This document shows positions 54,889-64,000 of a stretch of 64,000 nucleotides of DNA, piece after piece. Position 1 is the first letter of the stretch, and each line of letters begins with the position of its first letter. This stretch comes from Capsicum annuum. Taxonomy: Eukaryota; Streptophyta; Magnoliopsida; Solanales; Solanaceae. Location: assembly GCF_002878395.1 (NCBI RefSeq), contig NW_025892588.1, positions 57,066 through 121,065 on the forward strand, given 5' to 3'. A program made the translations under genes and the position numbers. The notes under the pieces were generated by a model. That model saw only the letters and a list, made by a program, of their open reading frames with translations, searched no databases and was not told where the DNA came from.

Positions 54889-55832
54889 GTATCTTCAATT
54901 AGCTAAAACTTCAACCTACAAAATCCTCCTTCAACTGGATGCCATTCCAGGACACGACAAGCATTTGGTTTCAGCCTCAGCACCTCGAGGTTAGGACATT
55001 GGCCTATGATATTCAAGTCCTCCCATGCTAGACGAGTTCCAACCAGCTTTAACTTCTTGAGCTCTGTCGGAAAATGTGTTGCATTAGGTACACAAACTGT
55101 CGATTTATGGGATCTTAAACTCCAGTGACTCATGTGATAACGATCAACTTTAATACTCAATGTTTCTTCTAGCTGATGCAGATCAACAATTTCACTGAAG
55201 TCCATAACTTCTTCATTCATGTTATAAGCATAGACGTGCCCCCGAATACATAATTTCTTAATGTTTTGAATCCTGGAAAGGACTTTCTTAGTGCAACAAT
55301 AAGGAAGCAAGCCCGAAACAAACTGTACGTTTGACCAAATCAAGTTCCTCTCTCCGTCAATGGATGAACTTGGAGGATCCGGCAAATGAAAGCTTCGGAG
55401 TTTCAGGTGCCTCAATTGCTTTATTTCCCAAGTTAGTTCTGGAAACTTTATAAATGAATGAACTGACCCTTGAACAATGAAAGTTTGTAGATTCAATAAT
55501 TTGAGAATTCCTCGAGGTATGCCAAAAGATATGTGAGTCGAAAAGGATAGGTACCTCAACAAAAAGAGAGAAAGTATCTGCATCGGAAAATCTGAGAAGT
55601 ACATCGAGCTCAAGTTGAAGACTCTGATTAAATTCAAATGACCAAGCTTGAAATTGGAATTAGTACGGAGAGAAGGTGCAACAAACACGAAAAGTGAACG
55701 AATTCTTCTCAACGGACTATTATCATCATTGGTATGGGTAAGAGACGTTACAAAATTCTCATCCGGAAGAGCATCATGATCTCTCAACTAACGATGCACA
55801 GGGGTAAGAAGAGCCCTATAAAGACCATAGGG
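54889..55832 (-). pseudogene. LRR half of a second CNL subfamily
   Basis: Minus strand: YGLYRALLTPVHR, a TAG in place of Gln near 55786, then LRDHDALPDENFV, IRSLFVFVAP, LRYLSFSTHI, LLNLQTFIVQG, LRHLKLRSFHLPDPP, RIQNIKKLCIRG, FPTELKKLKLVGTRLAWED and LEVLRLKPNACRVLEWHP. The LRR frame is open for about 294 codons after the TAG. CC, NB-ARC and the last LRRs are absent. Less similar to the Bs2-like LRRs than they are to each other, so a distinct subfamily shared with 23251-23505. Confidence 0.82.
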
Positions 55833-55988
55833 ATAATATTTCAAAAAGATGATTGTTCAATTTTTTTTTTCATCTTTTTGACAATATTATATGTATTTTT
55901 TTTACAAATAATTAGTTTCTATAAAACCGAAGAATGTAATACATTTACATTTATGAAAAACAAAGGGTGATGAACTAGCATCAGCAGT

Positions 55989-58900
55989 CTATAACCAATT
56001 AAGATCGTAATTATCATCATGTTTTGCAGCATCAGCATCAGAATCATCATCTTCTGCTACATCAACATCTGAATCTTCTTCTTCTTCATCATCATCATCA
56101 TTATGATGTGATCGTACAACTGTATGATGTGACGTGAAAACGAGAAACTGTGTGTAACCTTGATATATATATACTTATCTTGATAAAATTTATACAAAAT
56201 ATTTCACTTCTTGATATTTCAATTATTTCATAAAAGAGTTGAATCCAATTAAACCTCATTTTTTACTAGAATTTATACAATCAATACCTTAAAATTCCTG
56301 TGCAAATGACAACAAAGAGAACAAACATCTACTCTTCATTTTTTTCATTTTATTTTTATTGTAATTTAATGGAAGCGTTGGACATTAGCCAAACAATCCA
56401 TTTGCCACATTTAACAAGCTTAAACTAAAGTAACAGAACTGCACAAAAATATATTTAAGGGCCATTTTGAGCTGCCCTCAAATATAAGGGATATTCTTGT
56501 TAATTTCTCTTATATTTTAAGTACGATTTTAACCAAATTTTGTCAAGGTTATTTTCGTGAAAGAATATGGGGCAAAGCTAAATAACTTTTGTGTACGACT
56601 TGACTTGTGGAAATGAGGAACAGAGTGTGACCCTGATAAATATTATATATTTACATGTATCGGAGATACGAACGTCCACGGGATTGTTTCCGAGGTCTTG
56701 TTGTTCTTGTTGAATTCGAGCAGCAGATTCCCCAAGTTTGGGAAGACACCTTGTTAACTCTATCAGTTGTAGTGTATGGATTTCTGCAAACTCAATGGGT
56801 ATTTCTTTCAAATGAAAGCAATGGATAAGCAGGAGGCGCTCAAGGGCAGGAAAATTGTCCTCTTGTCCTCTGTTGCTTTCCAGTACTCAAGATAACTACC
56901 TTCAATTATCAAAAGCTTCAATTGAGTAAATCCCTTAACATTTGGATGCCATTCTTCGTCATCACAAGCATCATCGATCATCTTCAGCACCTCAAGGTTA
57001 GGCAACTCATCTATGATGTCCAAGTACGACCAGCTTAGAAAAGTTCTTTCCAATTTCAGCTTCTTGAGCGTTGCTGGAAAAGCTTTTGCACTTCTTGGCA
57101 AAAGTCGACTAAAACAACTCAATTTTTCAAGTTGCTGCAGATGGACAAGATTGTTTAGAAGCCCATTACCGTCAATATCATTTCCATGGATTACTAATTT
57201 TTTGACATTCTGAATCCCATAATAACCTCCTTCGTGCAACAACATGGAGACAAGTAGGAAATAGTTTGTAAGTTTGAAAAACCCATGTGACTCCCTTTGG
57301 CAAGTAAATTCTGGGAATGTTAAGATGCCTTAATTGCATTAGTCCCCAAATTTCCTCAGGAAAAGTTATTAAATCTAATCTACTAGGACCTTGAACAATG
57401 AATGTCTGCAGATTCCATAATCTACAAATTTCTGGAGGTATGTACAAATCCCCATTGCAGGGAATGATAGGTACCTCAACCAGAGGAGGCTTAGTATCTG
57501 TAGAGGGAAATTATCAATCCCTATGTGTCTCAACTCCAAGACATTGAGTAATTTGAAATGAATAAGCTCTGATTTGAGAATATGATATGAATCCTCAAGA
57601 TGAAAAGAGAAAATAGAACGGGTTCGTTTCAAAGATCGTTGTTGTCGTGATCTCTCAACTGACGATGTACGGAGGTAAGAAGAGACCTACAAAGACCATA
57701 GCGACAATAATTATCAATTTCTTCATCAGTCGCGTTTAAAGGTCTGCATTTTTTGCATACTGAGATATGGCCATCCTGAATCTGATTGGCCAAGCACAAT
57801 GTCGTTCATGATAAAAATGTTCTCCCTTTGAATTTCTCTCACGCACAAGTCATATATTAGATCATGAACCTTACATGATCTAATTTTTGTTCCATGACTT
57901 TTCTTGAAGACGAGGACTAGACATCTATCGACAAGCTCTTGCAAACACTTCTCAGCCTCTCCTTCCAAATCATTTTCCAACTTCAGGAACCCCTCAGCCA
58001 TCCATGATCTCATCAATTTCTTCGTTGGTATCTCACTGTCTTCTGGAAAAATTCCGAAATGCAGAAGACACGTTTTTAGGCCGCTGGTCAAGTGATTGTA
58101 ACTCAACCCAAGCACACGTGAACATCGTTCATCAGGATCATTTGTGACAAATGACATGACATCTTTGGCAACACTTTCCCAATCTTCTCTTGTCCTTTTT
58201 GATTTGAAAAGTCCAGCAACCACGACAATAGTTAGTGGTAACCCGTGACATTTCTCTGCAATTTGCTTCCCAATAGTCTCCAAATCAGATGGTAATTCTT
58301 CTCTTCAAAATGCTACACTTTTGAAAAGACTCCAGCTCTCATCCGGGCCCATTAAATCCATCTGCAAAGAAAGATTCTTTGTACCAGCATCGCGGGCTAC
58401 TTCAGTGTTACGGGTCGTCAATAATATTCCACTCCCCTTGTTTTCACTTGGAAAACATAGTCTCACGGCATCCCATGCTTCAGTTTTCCACATGTCATCC
58501 AATACAATTAAATATCTCTTACCTTTCAAACTCTTTTGCAGCATGTCTGCCAGCTCTGCCTCACTGCCCATGAAAACTATGTCAACCTTTGTTGAACGCA
58601 GAAGGCTCAACAAGATTCATTTTGTTGTTGAGAAATAGTAGCCCAGGCACAAATATCAAATGAGAACGAATGCACGCATCGTTGTAAACTTCGTTCGCTA
58701 AAGTTGTTTTACCAATGCCTCCCATCCCCACAATCGGGATGACTTTTGGTTCACCAGAGTAGCTTCTAGTAAGATCTTCTACCAACCGTTTCCTTTGATC
58801 ATCACGTCCAATCATACTGTTCTCAACATTCAGAATATTTCTTGATGAGCTTGGAAACTCTTGAACCGTTGATTCCTTTGATGTTTGGTTGAACCATTGA

Positions 58901-59162
58901 AAAATATTGAACCACTGAAAAATCATGAAGCACTGAAAAATCTTGAACCATTGAAAATTCATCATGTTCCCTTTATCTTGAATCGTTGTTGAATCTTTCC
59001 AGATACGATCAATATCCTTTGCTGCTTGTTGCAGGCTATCAGAAAGCCTCTCTTGTGCCTTTTCTCTCAGATTTTCATCATCTGCCAATACCACTTCAGT
59101 TACTCTTAGTTGAATTGTGTGTTCAACAACATTTGCAACTTCTTTTATCTGCAATTCTAGGG
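55989..59162 (-). pseudogene. Bs2-like: Bs2-type CNL pseudogene with hexapeptide-repeat linker
   Basis: The N-terminus is cut within the CC (starts QIKEVANVVEHTIQ at 59162). The P-loop GMGGIGKTTL is intact; a frameshift and small deletions at 58600-58650 follow; kinase 2 YLIVLDDMW, GILLTTRN, a TGA after SVAF (about 58308), CHGLPL, CLLHFGIFPEDSE and KVHDLIYDL remain. The LRR has frameshifts near 57735, 57460, 57300 and an 8-base duplication near 56865. Between CC and NB-ARC a tandem 18-bp repeat adds four FQWFNI-like hexapeptides. The main exon ends at 56655 with a GT donor; a candidate acidic terminal exon is 55989-56119. Non-functional. Confidence 0.85.
56005..56103. repeat. ATC/TTC-rich low-complexity tract
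   Basis: Runs of ATCATCATC and TTCTTCTTC on the plus strand encode Asp/Glu-rich sequence on the minus strand. It may be the acidic C-terminus of the CNL or simply a microsatellite. Confidence 0.5.
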
Positions 59163-59385
59163 GATCATACCTCTCCGCCGTAAAAGTTTTTTTTTCTCTT
59201 ATTAAATTAGGGGCAGACTTGTCCTTTCATCCCATGTAACTTTCCCAACCCGTTCTATAACCCTAAAGTCCGTCCTAAACTAGTAGAAATTTTCAAAATC
59301 CCTCATTTTCTTCCTCCCAAATATTCTTACAAGAAAAAACACATAGATTACAAGATTAAAGGCTCAAAATCAATTTTTCTAAACT
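59163..59385 (-). repeat. LTR-like upstream repeat fused to the CNL pseudogene
   Basis: Inverted match to 49440-49650: CTTATTAAATTAGGGG, CTTTCATCCCATGTAACTTT, TCCTAAACTAG and AAAATCCCT-ATTTTCTTCCTCCCAA. The fusion point with the truncated CC is at about 59162, equivalent to losing roughly 1 kb compared with the CNL at 50473. Confidence 0.65.
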
Positions 59386-59641
59386 TTTTTCGTACGGAGC
59401 AGTGTTCGGTAGGTGTATACGGAGGTTGTGCGACAACCTCAGACATCACACCATCATTATCATTCTCATTGCATTTCATACATTATGCACTCTTTGTGAG
59501 AGTGCCTGCGTGTTTGATTTGATGTCTACCTATTCTGCGCTTCTCTTTCATACTTGTACATGGTATATGTATTATATTAGAACTGTCAGTGGAGACGGTG
59601 TGGGATATCATTTGGGATCTTTTCTGATTGCAGTGACATTC
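59386..59641. other. No gene recognised
   Basis: Short unclassified stretch between the LTR-like repeat and the next chromovirus LTR. Confidence 0.35.
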
Positions 59642-61714
59642 TGTAACACCCCGTAAAAGTCGTGCATGGATTAGCCTTTAATAGAGTGCTCTTAGACTTA
59701 AAAACTTGAAAAATTTTCTAAGTGTAATGAGGACTTAGAGTCATTTTAGCTGGCAATCTTCGGAATACAACTTTTCAACTTTCTCGACATCCGTTTTTAT
59801 ATTTTCAAGTTGCGTTACAATCGGGAAAGCTCATCGTACATCTCAGATAAGTTACGGAATTTTTCGGAACGCATAAGGCTGCGTTTGGATTTCAAAATAG
59901 TAGAAAAATGCATAGCCTATTGCCCAGTTTTTAGCATTTCAGGGTAAACTTCAAATGATCATAACTCTCTAAATATAATGAAATGGGAGAGATGCTCCTA
60001 TCAAATGAAAGCTATTTGAGTATTCTTTCCAATGCAACTGGTTTCATCCAAATCTAACATCTGAGTAAGGAGTTATACCCGTTTTACTTCAGCCTATCAG
60101 CTTGTCAACTGAGGGACAGTTTCGACTTTGTTTGTTTTCTTAGGGGCATTTTAGTCATTTCACCTCACCCAAATTTTGTCTATAACACCAGATTTAGCCC
60201 CCCAATTCATCAAAATATAATCCTTTTCTCAAATTTCCTCTCAAGAACACCCCTTAGGGTTTCAAACAAAAATTCCAAATAACTCAAGATTCAACCGTGG
60301 GTTTTGGAAGATAATTGGAGATTTGGAATCCCCACATCGTAGGCTTCAAGGATCATCCCTCAATTTCTTAAATAGAGGTATGTGGGGCTATCTCATAAAT
60401 CACATGGCTTAAAATTCATGTTTTCAAAATGGGGGTTTTGAAATTACGAATATGATTATGTTTTAAACGTTTTATGGTATTGATTTGGTCTTTAGGCCTA
60501 TTTCCGAAGTGATTTGATATATGATATACGTATATGCATGTATTTTGAAAAGATGTGAACTTGAGAGCATGAATTATACGAAATTCCTCTTTTGATATGA
60601 TTTTGTATTAAATCCTCATATGATGTGAAATGTTTGAAATCATATTGACAAGCATGACATGAAATGTTTTGAACATTGTTATGATTTGGGCATGATTTTT
60701 GACTTGTCATGAGAGGGTTGTTTATGTTGATATATGGTGAATATAATGGTTGCATGAAAGAATGATATGATATTTATGGATTGCAAGTCGGGTATGACGA
60801 TACCCTACAGAATAAGATATGTGGTTTAATTAAATGGAGTTGAATGCATTGATTTTATACTAGATAGGTGGATGCCCGAAAAAGGCGTTTGAGTGTAAGG
60901 GCTCATCACTGGAAACCGTGTTTGCCAACATGGGAACTTGGTACCAGGCTAAGTGATCTTGTGTACCTGACTTTATGTCATTCCCAAATTGGGACTATGG
61001 TTAGGAGCCCTGCTTTGTGATCTTGTGCACTACCATACTTTATTGGGTCGAGACACCCTGCTGTGTGATCTTGTGTGTCTTTCCCTCACTTATACTCTAA
61101 TCTCGGCGGTAACCGAGGTTTGACAGTTGGTGTAAATGTGATATGTAGGGCATTCCACCTAGCTCAGCTGCATTACATTGTTGTTGAAAAATTATTATAT
61201 TTTGCCCATGTGTTTTCAAATGATTGGATATGAAACTGCTTTATAATGGCTCTCACCTATATTTTGCAAAAAAATTATATTTTTGTTTTTATTTCTCTGC
61301 GTACCAGTACTTTTGTATTGACCCCCTTCCCTCCCAGATTCAGAGGCACAGTCTAGGGGTCCAGATAATCAGTAGGTTCTCAGGCAGAATTGCAGAGTCA
61401 CTTGGTGAGCCTTCTATATTCCAGAAGGCCTGATTGTTTGGCAGTTTCATTTATCATTTAGTAGTTTTGGGTCTACTGGGGGCCTTGTCCTAGTTTTCAG
61501 ATAGTTATTGTTTCATTCATTTAGTAGAGATTTTGCAGACGGTTTTTCAGATGATGGCGATTTTGGGGCATTATTCCCCGTTATTGATTTCATATGATTC
61601 TTGACCATGTTTTCATATTATTGTTTATCTTCCACATTTCTTTTATCATATGATTTATGTTCATGATTACCAGACAGATAGGGGTGTTTCGGGCCTTCAT
61701 GGTTCGGAATGCTC
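59642..61714 (+). mobile_element. Chromovirus LTR D, missing its last bases
   Basis: Begins TGTAACACCCCGTAAAAG and follows LTR A closely when A is read on the minus strand, including GTATGACGATACCCTAC, CTCGGCGGTAACCGAGG and GGGGGCCTTGTCC. It stops after GGTTCGGAATGCTC at 61714, about 35 bases before the family's GGGTCGTGACA end, and runs straight into copia RT. No target duplication can be shown. Confidence 0.8.
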
Positions 61715-62882
61715 TTCAATCATACAACTGTTCGCCTAGTTCTTGCCATCGCTGTTCAATATAATTGGCGTCTATATCAACTTGATGTAAATAATGCATT
61801 TTTACAAGGTCGTTTAGAGGAACTAGTTTATATGAGACAACCTCCTGGCTTTGAGCATCCGACTTTGTCCAATCATGTCTGCAAACTTCACAAAGCTATC
61901 TATGGTCTCAAACAGGTACCTAGAGCTTGGTACACCGAGCTCAAGGACTTTCTTGTAACACAAGGTTTTTTCAAATCACAATTTGACTCGTCCTTGTTCA
62001 TCTTACATCATCCAAGATTCATTGTTCATATCCTTGTATATGTGGATGACATTATTGTTACTGGAAATCAAGAACAAGGTATTCGACAAATTATCAATGC
62101 CCTTGCTCAAAAGGAGTTCCCACTCCTATGTCCATCTTTACTATTCTTAGTGTAAATCAAGTTGATCCTATTGTTGATGGCTCTTTCTTTTGGAAAATTG
62201 TTGGCAACCTGCAATATTTGTCCTTCACCAGACCTGACATCGCATTTACAGTAAATAAACTCTCCCAGTTTATGCATTGTCCCCAATCTAATCATTGGAA
62301 AGTTGTTTAGCGATTGCTTCGATATCTCAAACAGACCTCCTCTTTTGGTCTTCAAATAACCCATAAGACTAATAATCGACTTATGGAGTACTCTTGGAAG
62401 TTCTGGTGACCCAATAGACAGAACTTCCACAACTGGCTATGTTAAATATCTTGGAAGTACGCCAGTCTCGTGGTCCTCCAAGAAGCAGCAATCCGTCTCT
62501 CGGTTATCCACCGAAGCTGAATACTGAGCTGTAGCTGCTGCTCTGGCTGAAACCAACTGGATCACCAACCTACTGCATGAGCTTCGTTTTTCCCTTGCTT
62601 GCATTCTGCGCATACTCTGTGATAATATTGGAATTACCTATATTTGTGAGAATCCTGTCTTTCATAGTAAGATGAAGCATATTGCCATCGATTTCCACTT
62701 TGTCCGTGACCAGGTGCAACGCAAAGAGGTTGAAGTCAAGAACTTACATTCTGCTGATCAGGTTGCTGATGTCCTAACCAAGCCACTTCCACATGCTTCT
62801 TTCAGTCATATGTTTGACAAGTTGGGTATTATAGACGTCAACACCAACTTGCAGGGGCGTAAAAGAGATATCCGAGAATAAC
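61715..62882 (+). pseudogene. Ty1/copia RT and RNase H remnant, second element
   Basis: RT motifs are TVRLVLAIAVQYNWRLYQLDV, NNAFLQGRLEELVYM, KLHKAIYGLKQ, PRAWY and the catalytic YVDDIIVTG (about 62038-62064). After a deletion near 62115: [28 protein letters not shown] and a stop at 62308-62310. The RNase H is shredded by frameshifts; the C-terminus MKHIAIDFHFVRDQV and ADQVADVLTKPLP ends at 62881. A different copia lineage from the element at 1-9083. Confidence 0.85.
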
Positions 62883-63049
62883 TTGTAATTATATTATAGT
62901 TATCTTCTTGTACAACTGTAATTAGTTATTATATCACTTTAGGATTGTAATTATTTGTTGTATTACATTAGGACTCGGTGTTGTATTAGCGCCTATATAT
63001 TCTTCACTAGCCTATGAATAAAGCTTGCTCTTCTCGTTCTCTGTCCAGC
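62883..63049 (+). repeat. Probable LTR remnant of the second copia element
   Basis: Directly after the pol stop the sequence from TGTAATTATATT to CTGTCCAGCA has TG...CA ends, a TATATATTC (about 62994) and AATAAAGC (about 63016) poly(A)-like signal. The polypurine tract (CAGGGGCGTAAAAGAG) is weak and overlaps pol. The size is small for a copia LTR, so it may be partial. Confidence 0.45.
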
Positions 63050-63055
63050 AGTATT

Positions 63056-63106
63056 TGTTTTACCCTAGACCCCTTACGTGTGAGATTTCACTGGATATGT
63101 TGTTGC
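63056..63106 (+). mobile_element. SINE/LINE tail remnant
   Basis: TTACCCTAGACCCCTTACGTG, CACTGGATATGTTGTTGCTG is the decayed 3' end of the TS/RTE-type tail. Confidence 0.5.
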
Positions 63107-63144
63107 TGTTTTTCATTTTTTTTCAATTGTTGTGAGATTTTGCT

Positions 63145-63195
63145 GGATTCTGCAGCAATAATTCAAGAAGAACAGGAAAACCTTGGAAACAAAGT
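63145..63195 (+). pseudogene. C-terminal scrap of a Bs2-type CNL
   Basis: The frame reads DSAAIIQEEQENLGN, equivalent to ESAARIQQEQEDLGNN at the end of the other CNLs, here on the plus strand. Only about 15 codons survive. Confidence 0.6.
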
Positions 63196-63395
63196 GCTTC
63201 CTCAATGGTACTTGTTTTCCGGGTGAGTGTAAATCTAGCTATATTCGGAAATGTACTTTCAGTAATTGCTTTTAAAACTAAAACATACATTTGTTAAGGT
63301 TCACTAAACCGATTGGTGTTAACTTAATTATCGAGTCATTCAATTAAAAGATTGTCAGTTCTAGTATCCAAAGAGAAAAGAAGTAAAGAACTACT

Positions 63396-64000
63396 ATTGA
63401 TTCACATGTAAACGTAGTTCATCAGGATCATCTGTTGCAAATGACTTGACATCTTCAGCAACATTTTTCGAATCTTCCAACGTCTTTAGATTTTGACAAA
63501 ATCCCAACAACCGAGATGACATTTGTCTGTAATCTGCTTCCTGATAGTCTCAAATTCAGATGTTTATGCCTTATTTATAAACACCACACTATTAAAAAGG
63601 TTCCAACTCTCACATGGATCGATCCATGGAACCCGTCAACAACGAAGTAACACAAGAGAATCGCCATATAAATGCACACTTCCATTCATTTAATAAAAAC
63701 GTTACCAAATAAACTGTGTGGGATCGTGTTAACCATTCTGAGCTCATGAACTGAGAACTTTAGTGATGCCCAACTGAGTAATATTACAAAAAATTCTATC
63801 AACGCAAAAATATGTTACAATACAAAAAAGATCACATCTCCTTGAAGCCACACGTTGCTTGAAACAGATAATTTAGTGGTAATTTGCGACAAAGGAACCA
63901 AAATGAAATCCCAAGAGTTCAATCCTTCTGCCCTTGAACTCCTTTGCTAATATTCTTCTGAATAAGAATCACTCTCCCCTCCTGAGAAGAAACAAAAAGG
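63396..64000 (-). pseudogene. NB-ARC scrap fused to the 3' terminal block
   Basis: Bases 63396-63640 match the damaged NB-ARC piece at 10270-10520, including the same oddities (AAATCTTCCAACGTC, AACAACCGAGATGACATTTG). Bases 63640-64000 match 10560-10890: AACACAAGAGAATCGCCAT, GCCCAACTGAGTAATATTAC, AAAAATATGTTACAATAC and the 3' UTR. On the minus strand a polypyrimidine-AG is followed by GESDSYSEEY and a stop (63930-63975). About 60 bases of NB-ARC are additionally deleted near 63633. The window ends inside this relic. Confidence 0.75.

Overview
This window is plant nuclear DNA, almost certainly from the nightshade family and most like pepper (Capsicum). The intact and broken immune-receptor genes are Bs2-type coiled-coil NB-ARC LRR receptors (CNLs); the N-terminus, NB-ARC and LRR of the best copy look very close to my memory of pepper Bs2 and related to the potato R1 family. 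The repeats also fit Solanaceae: chromovirus LTRs beginning TGTAACACCCC, a SINE/LINE tail ending in TTG repeats, and an Au-like SINE. Assignment to Capsicum is inference from recall; no database was searched. There are no prokaryotic genes, tRNAs, rRNAs or CRISPR arrays.

Layout. 1-9.08 kb is a decayed Ty1/copia element (gag to 3' LTR) carrying two solo chromovirus LTRs (1554-3664 and 5629-8319), each with a perfect 5-bp target duplication. 9.1-24.1 kb is a graveyard of Bs2-type fragments, mostly on the minus strand: 5' flank, NB-ARC piece, 3' terminal block, a larger pseudogene at 16.5-18.1 kb and small LRR pieces. It is broken up by a fold-back element that itself holds a third solo LTR, by MITEs, a tiny TRIM element and an RTE-type LINE with a 16-bp target duplication. 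24.8-27.0 kb is the 3' end of a Ty3/gypsy chromovirus (integrase, chromodomain, polypurine tract, LTR start). 27.0-34.1 kb is a 7.1-kb CACTA-like element without a recognisable transposase.

34.1-44.1 kb holds partial host genes: a MAKR6-like gene, the C-terminal half of RuvB-like 2, one FVE/MSI4 exon, a B1-type cyclin with a tandemly duplicated exon, a PII-2-like LRR receptor piece and a chloroplast RRM exon. Several keep splice sites, so they moved as DNA and not as retrocopies.

44.1-64 kb is the main Bs2-type cluster. A minus-strand copy (44.09-45.94 kb) and a nearly intact plus-strand copy (50.47-53.14 kb) lie head to head, with inverted copies of the same upstream sequence between them. 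Beyond them are a plus-strand CC/P-loop fragment, a minus-strand LRR fragment tail to tail with it, and a heavily broken minus-strand copy (55.99-59.16 kb) with an unusual in-frame hexapeptide repeat. The window ends in another chromovirus LTR, a copia RT/RNase H remnant, and an NB-ARC plus terminal-block fusion that repeats the arrangement at 10.3-11.1 kb.

No gene here can be called fully intact with confidence. The best candidate for function is the CNL at 50.47 kb, which is split only by two apparent single-base deletions. The window is best read as a birth-and-death immune-receptor cluster repeatedly invaded by retroelements.
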